From CAZVYN01 sp964631125 (lineage in GTDB: Bacteria > Eisenbacteria > RBG-16-71-46 > CAIMUX01): a stretch of DNA of 39,965 nucleotides. Position 1 is the stretch's first letter. Every line of letters starts with the position of its first letter. Below, in pieces: positions 24,263 to 32,320 of the stretch. The translations under genes were made by a program, and so were the position numbers. The stretch spans positions 1-39,965 of the forward strand of contig CAZVYN010000031.1 of NCBI GenBank assembly GCA_964631125.1, written 5' to 3'. The notes beneath the pieces are model-generated. The model was not told where the DNA came from. It saw only the letters and a program-made list of their open reading frames with translations, and ran no database searches.

Positions 24263-27200
24263 ATGAGAGTCCCCCGTCTCGCTCCCTTCGCCTCGCGTCG
24301 GCTGGTCGCGTTCCTCCTCCTGGAGTTCGCTCTGGGCGCGTCCACGGCGCACGCCCAGATGGAGTTCGCCCCGGTCGTGATCGACTCGACGATCGAGGCG
24401 GCGGCCGACTCCATGCGCGTTCTCGTCGTGGAGAAGCGCTTCGCGGAGGCGGCCGAGATCGGTCGGCCGTTGCTCGAGCGCGCCGAGCGGGAGCATGGCG
24501 CTCAGTCGTTGGAGGTCGCGCGCGTCCTCGACCGCTATCTGCCCGCCCTCTTGAACCTCGGACTGGGCAACACTCCGGAAGTCCGCGCCCTCGCCGAGCG
24601 CGCGGTCTCCATTCGCGAACAGGCCTTGGGACCCGATCATCCCGACCTGGCGGCCGCGCTCTATACGCAAGGGCGTCTCGAGTTGGGCCAAGGTCGACTG
24701 GACGAGGGCCAAGCCACGCTCGAACGCTGCCTGGCCATCCGAGTGAAGGCGCACGGGCCGCACCATGAGCAGACGGCGATCGTGGAGATGCAGCTCGGCC
24801 GCGCCCTCGTCATGCGCGACGCCCCGAGCGCGGCGGAGCCGTTCATTCGTCGGGCCATCGCCACGTTCGAGACGCTGCCCGGCGACCAGTTGCAGCGTCT
24901 CGCCTTCGCGTGGGCCGCGTTGGGCGATGTGCTGCTGAAACTCGACCACTACGACGAATCGGAATCGGCCTATCGCCAATCGCTCGCGCTCCACGAGCAG
25001 TCCGGCAAGCTGACGCGAGAGATGGGCGGCGTCTGGATGTCGCTCGGTGTCCTGGCCGATCGTCGCGGTCGCTGGGCGGAGTCGGAAGCGGCGTTCCGCG
25101 AGGCGCTCCGTGTCGCGGAGACGGTCTGGGGCCCGGATCATCCCGACGTCGCGCTCTGTCTGCACAACCTGGCGTGGACGCTGCGCGCGCGCGGCGACTT
25201 CCAGGGACACTTCGAAGCCGAGCAGCGCGCGGTGAAGATCTTGGAGAGCATGCCGGGCGACCCGGATCCGCGACTGCCGAATGCGCGGGTCGGCCTGGCG
25301 CGCGCCTACGCGGATCGCGGCGACTTAGCCACCGCCCGCGAGATCTGGGAGAGGGCGGTTCGCGAGGAAGAGGCGCTCGTCGGACCGACGCACGCCGAGT
25401 TCACCGAACTGCTCCAGACCTACGCCAGCTTCTTGGGCGACGCGGGCGAGTACGCCGACGCGCGCCGCACCTGGGAGCGTGTCATCGCCAACCTGGAAGC
25501 TTCGGAAGGCGGGGGCGGCCTGCCGCTGGTCTCCGCCTTGCGCCTGTACGGAGATGTCCTCTTCCAGATGGGGGACCGACCGCTCGCGCGCACCACGCTC
25601 GAGCGTTCTCTCGCGCTGCACGATCAGCTCGGTCAAGGCACTGCCCTCGATCGCTCCTTCACCTCCGTCACGTTGGCGTTGCTCGACGCCGCCGAGGGCC
25701 GCGTCGAGACGGCGCGCAAGGGGCTCGTCACCGCGCTCGCCCTGCAGGAGAGCGAGATCGGCGCCGCCAACCCGAGCACGGAGTCGACGCGCCGCGATCT
25801 GGCGCGACTCGATCTGCGCGAGGGACGCGGCCAGCAGGCGCTGCCTTCGCTCGAATCGGTGCTGGCGGCGCGCCGCGTGCGTCTGGGCGACGATCATCCG
25901 CTGGTGGCGGCAAGTTGGTGTGATCTGGCGGAGGCCCGACTCGCCACCGGCGATGCGGAAGGAGCGCGGCAGGCGGCGCTCCGCTCGGAGTCGATCGGAC
26001 GGACGCACCTGCAACTCACCGCGCTGTCGCTGCCGGAACGACAGGTGCTTCGATACGCCGCGACCCGACCGATCGGACTCGACCTCGCGCTCGGGAGCCT
26101 CGAACAGGCCTCGCGCCTGGCGCCCGACTCGGCCGTCGCGTCGGTCTGGAACGAACTGACGCTTTCTCGCGCCGTGGTCCTCGACGAGATGGCGCGACGA
26201 AGACGCGCGCTGCGCGAGAGCGGCGACGCCCAGATCGAGAGTCTGCGCACCGAGTGGATCTTCCGCAGCGCCGAACTGGCGAGTCTCTTCCTGCGCAGCG
26301 ATCGCGACGATCCGAGGCTGACGGAGACGCTCATCGCCTCGCGCGGCCGCAAGGAAGAGACCGAACGCGCGCTAGCGGAGCGATCAGCGGAGTTCCGCGC
26401 CCAGCGCGCGCATCGCGAGATCCGACTGGAGGACGTGACGCGCGCGCTGCCGGAGGGAACGGCGTTGGTCGGCTATGTCCTCTATGCCTGCCCCTCGCTC
26501 GACAAGACGCGCGCGGCCGACACGGCTCGCTACGCCGCGTTCGTCATGCCGCTGGAAGGCGCGGCGGCCTTCGTGCCGCTCGGATCGGCCGGCGAGATCG
26601 ACGCCCTCGTTGCCGACTGGCGCGGGTCGCTCGCACGACCGGATGAACCACAGGCCGAAGCGCGCTGTCGGCAACTCGGAGCAGCGGTGCGCGCGCGCAT
26701 CTGGGATCCGCTCGAACCGTTCACCGGCGGCGCGGCGGCGGTCACGATCGTCCCCGACGGCAGCCTCGCCTTCCTCGACTGGTGCGCCCTCCCGATCTCC
26801 GACGATCGCTATCTCATCGACACCGGCCTGCTCTTGCACACGCTGACGACCGAACGCGACGCGGTCGTCGGCGCGACGACTCCGAGCGGCGAGGGACTGC
26901 TGGCCCTCGGCGGCGCGGACTTCGATCTCGACGCAGCATCCGCGGCCCCGGAGGCGGTCTCGAGCGCGGCTCAGCCACTCTTCCGCGGCCCGCGCACCGA
27001 GTGTCCCGATTTCCGCAGCCTCCGTTTCGAGGGGCTCGCCGGGGCCGAGGGTGAAGTGGCCGACATCTCGAGTCTGTGGGACGGATCGGTGGTGCGCCTG
27101 ACCGGCGCCGCCGCGACCGAGACCGCGCTGAAACGTCTCGCGCCGGGTCGCCGCGTTCTGCACCTCGCCACGCACGGCTTCTACGTCGACGGCGCCTGCG

Positions 27201-27745
27201 CGTCGCTCGAGGCGGGCCGCCGCGGCATTGGCGCCGTGGGACGTCCCGCGGAGCCGTCGCGCGCAGCCGCGCAGCCCCCCGCGTCGCCCGTGTGGGTCGA
27301 GCAGCCCGACAATCCGCTCCTGCTCTCGGGCCTCGCCCTGGCCGGCGCGAACCTCCGCGACCAGAGTCCCGCCGGCGCCGACGACGGCATCCTCACCGCC
27401 GAAGAGGTCGCTTCGCTCGATCTCACCGGCGTGAATCTCGCGGTGCTCTCCGCCTGCGACTCAGGCCTCGGTCCGATCGAACGCGGCGAAGGGATCCTCG
27501 GACTGCGCCGCGCCTTCCAGATCGCCGGCGCCCGCGCCGTCCTCACGAGCCTCTGGCCAGTGGACGACGTCGCCACTCGCGCCTGGATGGTCGCGTTCTA
27601 CCGCGCGCGCACGCGACTCGGACTCGACACAGCGAGCGCGGTGAGATCCGCCTCCATCGAGCGGCTCCGAGCGCGGCGAGCTACTGGAGAAGACACTCAC
27701 CCATTCCACTGGGCAGGATTCGTCGCTGCCGGCGATTGGCGCTGA
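24263..27745 (+). CDS. Secreted TPR-CHAT (caspase-like) protein
   Basis: A protein of 1160 residues. The signal peptide ends in STAHA-QM. A TPR region follows (about 45-620), with kinesin-light-chain-like units such as LGPDHPDLAAALYTQGRLEL and WGPDHPDVALCLHNLAWTLR. The C-terminal CHAT domain (about 760-1160) carries His971 in VLHLATHGF and Cys1065 in LAVLSACDSGLG, followed by LGLRRAFQIAGARAVLTSLW and the terminal HPFHWAGFVAAG. Between His and Cys there are 94 residues, against 42 in the other CHAT protein here; the excess is a Pro/Ala-rich stretch. There is no C-terminal anchor, so it is probably periplasmic or exported. Substrates are unknown. It follows the ABC exporter and ends at the structured element at 27752. 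Confidence 0.9.
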   Translation: MRVPRLAPFASRRLVAFLLLEFALGASTAHAQMEFAPVVIDSTIEAAADSMRVLVVEKRFAEAAEIGRPLLERAEREHGAQSLEVARVLDRYLPALLNLGLGNTPEVRALAERAVSIREQALGPDHPDLAAALYTQGRLELGQGRLDEGQATLERCLAIRVKAHGPHHEQTAIVEMQLGRALVMRDAPSAAEPFIRRAIATFETLPGDQLQRLAFAWAALGDVLLKLDHYDESESAYRQSLALHEQSGKLTREMGGVWMSLGVLADRRGRWAESEAAFREALRVAETVWGPDHPDVALCLHNLAWTLRARGDFQGHFEAEQRAVKILESMPGDPDPRLPNARVGLARAYADRGDLATAREIWERAVREEEALVGPTHAEFTELLQTYASFLGDAGEYADARRTWERVIANLEASEGGGGLPLVSALRLYGDVLFQMGDRPLARTTLERSLALHDQLGQGTALDRSFTSVTLALLDAAEGRVETARKGLVTALALQESEIGAANPSTESTRRDLARLDLREGRGQQALPSLESVLAARRVRLGDDHPLVAASWCDLAEARLATGDAEGARQAALRSESIGRTHLQLTALSLPERQVLRYAATRPIGLDLALGSLEQASRLAPDSAVASVWNELTLSRAVVLDEMARRRRALRESGDAQIESLRTEWIFRSAELASLFLRSDRDDPRLTETLIASRGRKEETERALAERSAEFRAQRAHREIRLEDVTRALPEGTALVGYVLYACPSLDKTRAADTARYAAFVMPLEGAAAFVPLGSAGEIDALVADWRGSLARPDEPQAEARCRQLGAAVRARIWDPLEPFTGGAAAVTIVPDGSLAFLDWCALPISDDRYLIDTGLLLHTLTTERDAVVGATTPSGEGLLALGGADFDLDAASAAPEAVSSAAQPLFRGPRTECPDFRSLRFEGLAGAEGEVADISSLWDGSVVRLTGAAATETALKRLAPGRRVLHLATHGFYVDGACASLEAGRRGIGAVGRPAEPSRAAAQPPASPVWVEQPDNPLLLSGLALAGANLRDQSPAGADDGILTAEEVASLDLTGVNLAVLSACDSGLGPIERGEGILGLRRAFQIAGARAVLTSLWPVDDVATRAWMVAFYRARTRLGLDTASAVRSASIERLRARRATGEDTHPFHWAGFVAAGDWR

Positions 27746-27751
27746 CGAAGG

Positions 27752-27857
27752 GAGCCGTTCGGGTTCCCGGAGGGCAGTTCTGAGGAGAGTGGATGCAGTG
27801 CGCGCAGCGCACGGAGTCCGCTCGACGATCACTGCCCGCAGGGAACCCGAACGGCTC
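27752..27857. repeat. 106-nt nested inverted repeat between convergent genes
   Basis: Outer arms 27752-27768 and 27841-27857 are perfectly complementary over 17 bp. The pairing continues inward (27772-27778 with 27831-27837), then 27787-27793 with 27817-27823 allowing one G-U pair, and ends in a 6-bp hairpin with a GCA loop (27798-27812). It starts 6 nt after the CHAT stop codon and lies in a 186-bp gap facing the kinase gene. It could be a bidirectional transcript end, a small mobile palindromic element or an RNA. No T tract follows. The remaining 27858-27931 is GC-rich without a recognisable signal. Confidence 0.8.
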
Positions 27858-27931
27858 GATGTCGCCGGACAACTGCGGCCGCTCCGGAGGGGGTGGACGC
27901 GGCGCGCGCGGGGCGCGCGTGTGGGGAGTGG

Positions 27932-29725
27932 TTATCGGCCGGAGTTGGTGAGGGTGATCTCGCGGAGGTAGACGCCGCGGGTGGTTTCGGTTTGGTGGGC
28001 GATGGCGCGGATGCGGTCGACGGCGCCGGTGGGTGTGGGGCGCGAGGTGGTCGAGGCGCCGGATGATGCTTCGGAGTTGGCGGAGGATTCGGTGGGGGTT
28101 CCTAGCCAGCCGATGCCGCGGAGACGGCGGACGGTAGGTTCGGAGAGCTCCGCGAAGACGGGCGCGGCGGACTCGGCGCGGGGCGCGGGGAGTAGGCTGA
28201 TCTCGCGTTCGAGTTCTTCCTGAGGTTCGGGGCTCGCGACCACGAGGATGCGTTCCTCGCCCCCGTCGCTCGAGACCTGCCAGTAGATCGGCTGACCGGC
28301 GACGCGGCCCGGGAGTTCGTGGCCCGCGCCTCCGCCCAACGGATTGATCTCGCTCGAGCCCGGGAGCGGAAAGAGCAGATAGCTCTCGCCGCGCGCGTCC
28401 TCGCTCAAGACATAGACATGCAACGGACGCGACCCTTCGAGCTCGAGCGCGAGGAAATCGCCGACTCCGACGGCATCGCCGGAGAGCAGCGCCGCTCGTT
28501 GGCCTCCGGCCCCGACGCGCTGGAGTTGGGCGCGGATCTCGTACTCGCCGGCCACGCCGAATCCGCGGATCACCGCGATCAGGGCGAGGGCGGCCGCGGC
28601 GGTCGCGGTCGCTCCGATCCAGAAGTTGCGACGTCGAACGAGAGCGGAGCCCCAAGGCGGCGCCGCGGATGCGATGGGGCTGGGAGTCAGTGCTTCCTCG
28701 AACTCGCCGGCGGTCGCGTAGCGCTCCTGCGGGTCGGCCGCGATAGCGCGCTCGACGGCGCGGACGAACGCCTCGGGTAGGTCGGGGCGGAGATCGCGCA
28801 GTCGCGTGCGACGTCCCTCGGCGTGAGCGGCGCGCAGATCGCGCAGTCCGCGCGCGCGCAATGGGAACTCGCCGGTGGCGAGGTAGAAGATCAACACGCC
28901 GAGCGCGTAGAGATCTCCCGCCGCGGTCGCTCTCGCGCCCCTCAAGATCTCGGGCGACAGATAGAGCGGCGTTCCGGCGAGTGTCCGAGTGGATGACGCT
29001 ACGTCGAGGTCGGCCTCCGCGTCCGCGCCCTCGAGCGACTCGAGTGTTTGTCCGATGCCGAAGTCCATGAGCACGATCCGACCGCCGGCCTCGCGAAGCA
29101 CGTTCTGCGCCTTGATATCGCGATGAACCAGCCCCGCTTGATGGACGGCCGCCAGCGCGCGGCAGAGATCGCGTCCTACCAGACTGGCCTCGTCGGCGCC
29201 GAGTGGCCCCTGCGTACGCACACGCTCGGAAAGTGACGCGCCATGCACCGGCTCCATCGTGATCCCGACCCACCCGTCGGTCTCTTCCGCGCCATAGACG
29301 GTCACGACGTTCGGGTGCCTGATTCGCGCGAGCAGTCTCGCCTCGCGTAAGAGATCGACCGGCGCGTCGGCGTCGACCGCCGCGTGCGACGGGTGGTTCG
29401 CCGCGACGAGTTTGAGCGCCACCTCGCGCTGCAGCTTCGGGTCCCATGCGAGGAAGACGCGGCCCGAAGAACCCTCGCCCAACTCGCGGCGGATCTCGAG
29501 CTCCCCCCACCGCTCGGGCGCCTCGGGCGGAGCGGTCGCCAGCCCCGCGAATCCATCCCCGGTGAAGCTGCGATGGAATCCCGCGATCTCTTGCACGACG
29601 CGCAGGCGTTCGAGCGCGCGCCGTCCCTTCGGGTCGGAGAACGACGCCTCCGCTTCGGCCCAGTCGACAGCCGCGCCGTCAGCGATCCGCTGCGCCAAGT
29701 CGAACAGATCCGGCTCCCGATTCAT
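27932..29725 (-). CDS. Membrane Ser/Thr protein kinase with DUF4384-like C-terminal domain
   Basis: A protein of 597 residues. The kinase domain (about 76-350) has the glycine loop LGEGSSGRVFLAWD, Lys105 in VALK, the catalytic HRDIKAQNVL (Asp203), DFG at 221-223 and SPEILRG, so it should be active. One transmembrane helix follows (about 368-388). The outer part (about 393-515) has GDAVGVGDFLALELEGSRPL and YLLFPLPGSSEINPL, matching DUF4384, a domain often attached to kinases or caspase-like proteins. A Ser/Thr-rich linker (about 545-570) leads to a short conserved-looking tail. ATG at 29725 has AAGGAG upstream. It follows the ECF sigma gene by 27 bp, a frequent pairing in which the kinase controls or is controlled with the sigma factor. 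Confidence 0.88.
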   Translation of the reverse strand: MNREPDLFDLAQRIADGAAVDWAEAEASFSDPKGRRALERLRVVQEIAGFHRSFTGDGFAGLATAPPEAPERWGELEIRRELGEGSSGRVFLAWDPKLQREVALKLVAANHPSHAAVDADAPVDLLREARLLARIRHPNVVTVYGAEETDGWVGITMEPVHGASLSERVRTQGPLGADEASLVGRDLCRALAAVHQAGLVHRDIKAQNVLREAGGRIVLMDFGIGQTLESLEGADAEADLDVASSTRTLAGTPLYLSPEILRGARATAAGDLYALGVLIFYLATGEFPLRARGLRDLRAAHAEGRRTRLRDLRPDLPEAFVRAVERAIAADPQERYATAGEFEEALTPSPIASAAPPWGSALVRRRNFWIGATATAAAALALIAVIRGFGVAGEYEIRAQLQRVGAGGQRAALLSGDAVGVGDFLALELEGSRPLHVYVLSEDARGESYLLFPLPGSSEINPLGGGAGHELPGRVAGQPIYWQVSSDGGEERILVVASPEPQEELEREISLLPAPRAESAAPVFAELSEPTVRRLRGIGWLGTPTESSANSEASSGASTTSRPTPTGAVDRIRAIAHQTETTRGVYLREITLTNSGR

Positions 29726-29752
29726 GGGCGATCTCCTTGGTCCCGCGATTCG

Positions 29753-30403
29753 TCAGACGTCATTGCGTCCCATCTCTTCCGCCAGACGCACCAGCGCCCG
29801 CGTCACCGCCATGCGCGCCGCGTCCGCGGTCGACTTCCCGATCGCCCGCGCGATCTCGTCGTAGCTGCACCCCAATTCGATGCGCGCGATAACCGCGTTT
29901 CTCTCCTCCTCGCGCAGCCGCGCCAGGCCTGCTTCGTAGCTCGCGAGCGCGTTCGCGCCGATCGTCTGCTCGAGTGGAGAGAGCGCGTCGTCCCCCACCT
30001 GCGTGTCGAGCGTCTCTCCGAGAGGACGCACCGCGTAACGACGTCCCTCGTCCTTGAGCCGATTGGCGATCGCTTGACGCAGGTACGCGAGGAACGCGCC
30101 GTCTGTCCGGATGTCCAACTCGGGGAGCCGAACGACGGCGCGCGAGAGTGTCTCCTGCAGGATGTCCTCGGTCTCGAGCAGCCCGCGCGCCGCGCGCGGT
30201 AGACGCCCGTGAGCCCACTGACGCAGCCTCGGGAGGTAGCGTGCGCAGACCGCTTCGAGGGCCTGCGGATCGCCCTGACGCGCGCGGAGCACGAGCGCGA
30301 GCGATGCTTCGTCCCAGCCGGGGCTCGGAAGCGGCGAAGAGGGCGGCGTCTTCCGCGGCGGCTCAGCCATCTGTGGATACTGTGGGGCGCAAAGTGCCGG
30401 CAT
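29753..30403 (-). CDS. ECF-type RNA polymerase sigma factor
   Basis: A protein of 216 residues. Region 2 contains LLETEDILQETLSRAVVRLP and FLAYLRQAIANRLKDEGRR; region 4 contains RIELGCSYDEIARAIGKSTA and then DAARMAVTRALVRLAEEM. It belongs to the ECF-like sigma factors commonly found beside Ser/Thr kinases in Planctomycetota, Acidobacteriota and related groups. The ATG at 30403 is preceded by GAGG at good spacing and was chosen; the ATG at 30370 (MAEPP) would shorten the protein by 11 residues and has no ribosome site. The kinase gene follows after 27 bp in the same orientation, so they are probably co-transcribed. Confidence 0.85.
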   Translation of the reverse strand: MPALCAPQYPQMAEPPRKTPPSSPLPSPGWDEASLALVLRARQGDPQALEAVCARYLPRLRQWAHGRLPRAARGLLETEDILQETLSRAVVRLPELDIRTDGAFLAYLRQAIANRLKDEGRRYAVRPLGETLDTQVGDDALSPLEQTIGANALASYEAGLARLREEERNAVIARIELGCSYDEIARAIGKSTADAARMAVTRALVRLAEEMGRNDV

Positions 30404-30752
30404 TCTATCCCTCGGGCGAGCGCTGGGAGTTGCTTGTCCTCGGGATCAAACGCGGGAGCGCAGAGGAACGAACGGCTGGCGGCGCGATCTGATGGCGCTC
30501 CGCCGCGTACTTCTGTCCTTCGTTTGTAGCTTCGTCCTGACCGCGGCTCTGCCCCGCGCCGTCCATGCCACTCGCCTCCGGCAGAGAATCGCGCCCGGCG
30601 ATACGACCGAGTCTCCTCCCGGAGACCGACTTAGCGAGCAGTTCGAGCGGAAGGCCCTCGCGAGAGAGGGACGGCCCTCGACTTGGCGCCACTCGGGGCA
30701 CGCCGCTTGCTTGCCAAGTCGGGACACCTCGAAAAACCAACAAGGAGATGAG
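30404..30752 (+). other. 349-bp region without a confident gene
   Basis: It separates the divergent sigma factor gene and the small membrane protein gene. An ATG at 30492 opens a frame beginning ALRRVLLSFVCSFVLTAALP, which looks like a signal peptide, and runs in frame into the membrane protein gene. The stretch between (about 30570-30750) does not look like conserved protein. A 9-bp inverted repeat (30679-30687 with 30713-30721) lies shortly before the ribosome site of the membrane protein gene and could be an operator or leader hairpin. Confidence 0.4.
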
Positions 30753-31058
30753 ATGCAATCGACGATGGATCGAATGAGTTCGACCGCCCACAACACCGAG
30801 CATCTGGAAGGCGAGGTCGCGCGGAAGATCGAAGACCAGACCGCAAAGTTGCCGTCGGACCTCTTCTTGTGGGCGGCCCTCGGCGCAATGGGCGCATCGC
30901 TTCTGCTGAACCAGTCCAAGAACAAGGGCAACGCCCTCTTCGTCGGACAGTGGGCCGCGCCGCTTCTGCTCATGGGGATCTACAACAAGATCGTCAAGGT
31001 GGCCGGCTCCGACCAAGCGCACCCCGCAGGCGTCGGCGCGCGACGCTCCCATTCCTGA
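30753..31058 (+). CDS. Small membrane protein of unknown function
   Basis: A protein of 101 residues. An N-terminal helical, charged part (HLEGEVARKIEDQTAKLPSD) is followed by two hydrophobic segments, LFLWAALGAMGASLLL and LFVGQWAAPLLLMGIYNKIV, separated by a short basic-polar turn (NQSKNKGN). The pattern with FVGQWA and IYNKIVK is familiar from short uncharacterised proteins of Acidobacteriota and Planctomycetota, but I know no function. ATG at 30753 is preceded by AAGGAG five nt away, which decides the start over the in-frame ATG at 30492. It is followed after 33 bp by the stress protein gene, so the two are probably in one transcript. Confidence 0.75.
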   Translation: MQSTMDRMSSTAHNTEHLEGEVARKIEDQTAKLPSDLFLWAALGAMGASLLLNQSKNKGNALFVGQWAAPLLLMGIYNKIVKVAGSDQAHPAGVGARRSHS

Positions 31059-31091
31059 GTTTCGATCCATCAGCTCGCAGGGAGGCGCCCT

Positions 31092-31589
31092 TTGGACAAG
31101 GCAACGACGCAGAGCGAGCAGCTCGCGAAGCTGCGAGAAATGATCGAGGACATCGACATTTGCATGTTCACGACAGCGGAGCCGGATGGAACCCTTCGCA
31201 GCCGCCCGATGTCGACGCAGCAGTCCGAATCCGACGGGGACCTCTGGTACTACACGCTGGAGGACACACCGAAGGTGGACGAGCTCGAGAGCGACCAACG
31301 CGTGAATCTCAGCTTTGCCTCCCCGAAGAAGAATCGCTACGTGTCCGTCTCCGGGACGGCCCGCATCGTGCGCGACCGGCAGAAGATCAAGGAACTCTGG
31401 CAGCCGATCCTCGAGGTGTGGTTTCCCAAGGGACAGGACGATCCCAACCTCGCGCTGATCAAGGTGTCGGTCGAGCAAGCGGAGTACTGGGACGACACGT
31501 CGAACAAGATGGTGCAGCTCATGAAGATGGTGAAAGCCGCGGTGATGGGCGCTAGCTATGAAGGGGAGAACGAAAAGCTGAGCCTGTGA
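31092..31589 (+). CDS. General stress protein, pyridoxamine 5'-phosphate oxidase fold
   Basis: A protein of 165 residues matching the general stress protein 26 type of split-barrel flavin-binding proteins. Motifs are MFTTAEPDGTLRSRPMSTQQ, then LWYYTLEDTPKVDELESDQR, VNLSFASPKKNRYVSVSGTA and LWQPILEVWFPKGQDDPNLA. Members bind FMN, FAD or F420 and have roles in stress resistance, but the reaction is usually unknown. The TTG at 31092 was chosen because GGGAGG (31080-31085) lies at good spacing and the conserved helix begins shortly after it. It follows the small membrane protein gene in the same direction. Confidence 0.9.
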   Translation: MDKATTQSEQLAKLREMIEDIDICMFTTAEPDGTLRSRPMSTQQSESDGDLWYYTLEDTPKVDELESDQRVNLSFASPKKNRYVSVSGTARIVRDRQKIKELWQPILEVWFPKGQDDPNLALIKVSVEQAEYWDDTSNKMVQLMKMVKAAVMGASYEGENEKLSL

Positions 31590-31799
31590 CCGCGTCATTC
31601 CACCGCGAAGCAGATGCTCCGGCCGCAGGTGTCTTCTCCATCGCCGCCGGGATCGAGGACAATCGAGAACTGCGGCCCGTCACGGACGATCCAGATTTCT
31701 GGCGCCGTGCGGAGCAGTCGGTCCGGACCGAGTTGGCTCGTCCTACCGCCGCGAGCGCGAAATCAGCGCGCCCCGCCGTCGCGCGACCAGACGCGCCGC
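31590..31799. other. Gap before the module remnants
   Basis: No intact gene is supported here. On the minus strand a 56-codon frame without a start codon (about 31595-31765) reads through APEIWIVRDGPQFSIVLDPG and GGDGEDTCGRSICFAVE before a TGA. It could be the decayed end of a gene or chance. Confidence 0.3.
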
Positions 31800-31862
31800 T
31801 TCATGGCCCCCGAGCATCGATTGAGCCGAGAAGCGCTGGCGCTGCTCACCACGGGACACCGA
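31800..31862 (+). pseudogene. Fragment of a kinase C-terminal end (copy A)
   Basis: The frame reads MAPEHRLSREALALLTTGH, against the true end of the kinase at 35531, HHRLIREELALLTAGR. By eye the DNA matches at about 39 of 54 positions. The stop codon is lost. It is a short, degenerate remnant, and the call depends on the better preserved copies to its right. Confidence 0.5.
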
Positions 31863-32004
31863 GCGCCCTGGACTCGCGCTTCTGCGCGACGTCCGCGAGT
31901 TCTCGAACGTCGCCAGCAGATTTCTCGCGCAACGCCAGATGCGCCTCGTTCAGCAGATCTCCAGTCTCGAGCGTATGTCCGTCGCGCGCGCGACATCGGT
32001 TCAT
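31846..32004 (-). pseudogene. Remnant of an ECF sigma factor gene
   Basis: A 52-codon frame from ATG at 32004 to TGA at 31846. Its core reads ARDGHTLETGDLLNEAHLAL, against ERDGHTLETGDLMNEAYLAL in the sigma gene at 32826. The DNA over about 31924-31984 differs from that gene at only five or so of ~60 positions. The first ~20 residues and everything after region 2 are missing, so it cannot work as a sigma factor. It lies 7 bp left of the second kinase remnant, on the opposite strand, copying the divergent order of the complete module. Confidence 0.78.
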
Positions 32005-32011
32005 TGACTAG

Positions 32012-32275
32012 GCCGCGCTCGAAGACCAGCCGTCGCGTTTTGCCGCGATCACCGAGGGCGCAGATTCCTTGCAGGTGTCGATCCTCGGCGCGGAGGCAGA
32101 GCGCGAACTCGGACGCGTGGAGCGGATCCGCTGGGAGTGGGCAGGCGACGCGGCGGCGAAGGATCGCGCACTCGTCCATCTTTCTCCCGCCGGCGATCGG
32201 CTGATCGAGCCCCACCATCCGCGTCACCATCGGTTGATCCGAGAAGAGATGGCGCTACTCGCCGTGGGGCGCTGA
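32012..32275 (+). pseudogene. Remnant of a kinase C-terminal region (copy B)
   Basis: The frame is open from the TAG at 32009 to TGA at 32275. Residues from ADSLQVSILGAEAERELGR to GDRLIEPHHPRHHRLIREEM and ALLAVGR align without gaps to the last 70 or so residues of the kinase ending at 35531. Kinase domain, membrane helix and most of the outer region are absent. Codons still look protein-like with no internal stop, so the loss may be recent, or the remnant might be expressed from the internal TTG at 32069. Confidence 0.85.
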
Positions 32276-32281
32276 GGCCGG

Positions 32282-32297
32282 CGCACTCGCGAGTGCG
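32282..32297. repeat. 16-bp perfect palindrome
   Basis: The sequence cgcactcg is followed directly by its reverse complement. It sits between the stop of the kinase remnant (32275) and the end of the sigma gene (32321), a convergent pair, and may serve as a transcript-end hairpin, although the loop would need to open several central pairs. Confidence 0.5.
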
Positions 32298-32320
32298 TGC
32301 GACGCTCGCGGACAGCGGTG

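Noticed and set aside
27752..27777. GTTCGGGTTCCC resembles part of a tRNA T-arm.
   Set aside because: No acceptor, D or anticodon arms are present at tRNA spacing; the sequence is one arm of a long inverted repeat.
27681..29510. 609-residue minus-strand frame over the kinase gene.
   Set aside because: It is extremely Arg-rich and lies in another frame of the same strand as the kinase, which has all catalytic motifs.
31586..32011. 141-codon plus-strand frame starting with a GTGA overlap on the stress protein stop.
   Set aside because: It has no recognisable domain, is Ala/Arg/Pro-rich, and crosses the sigma and kinase remnants in frames different from theirs.
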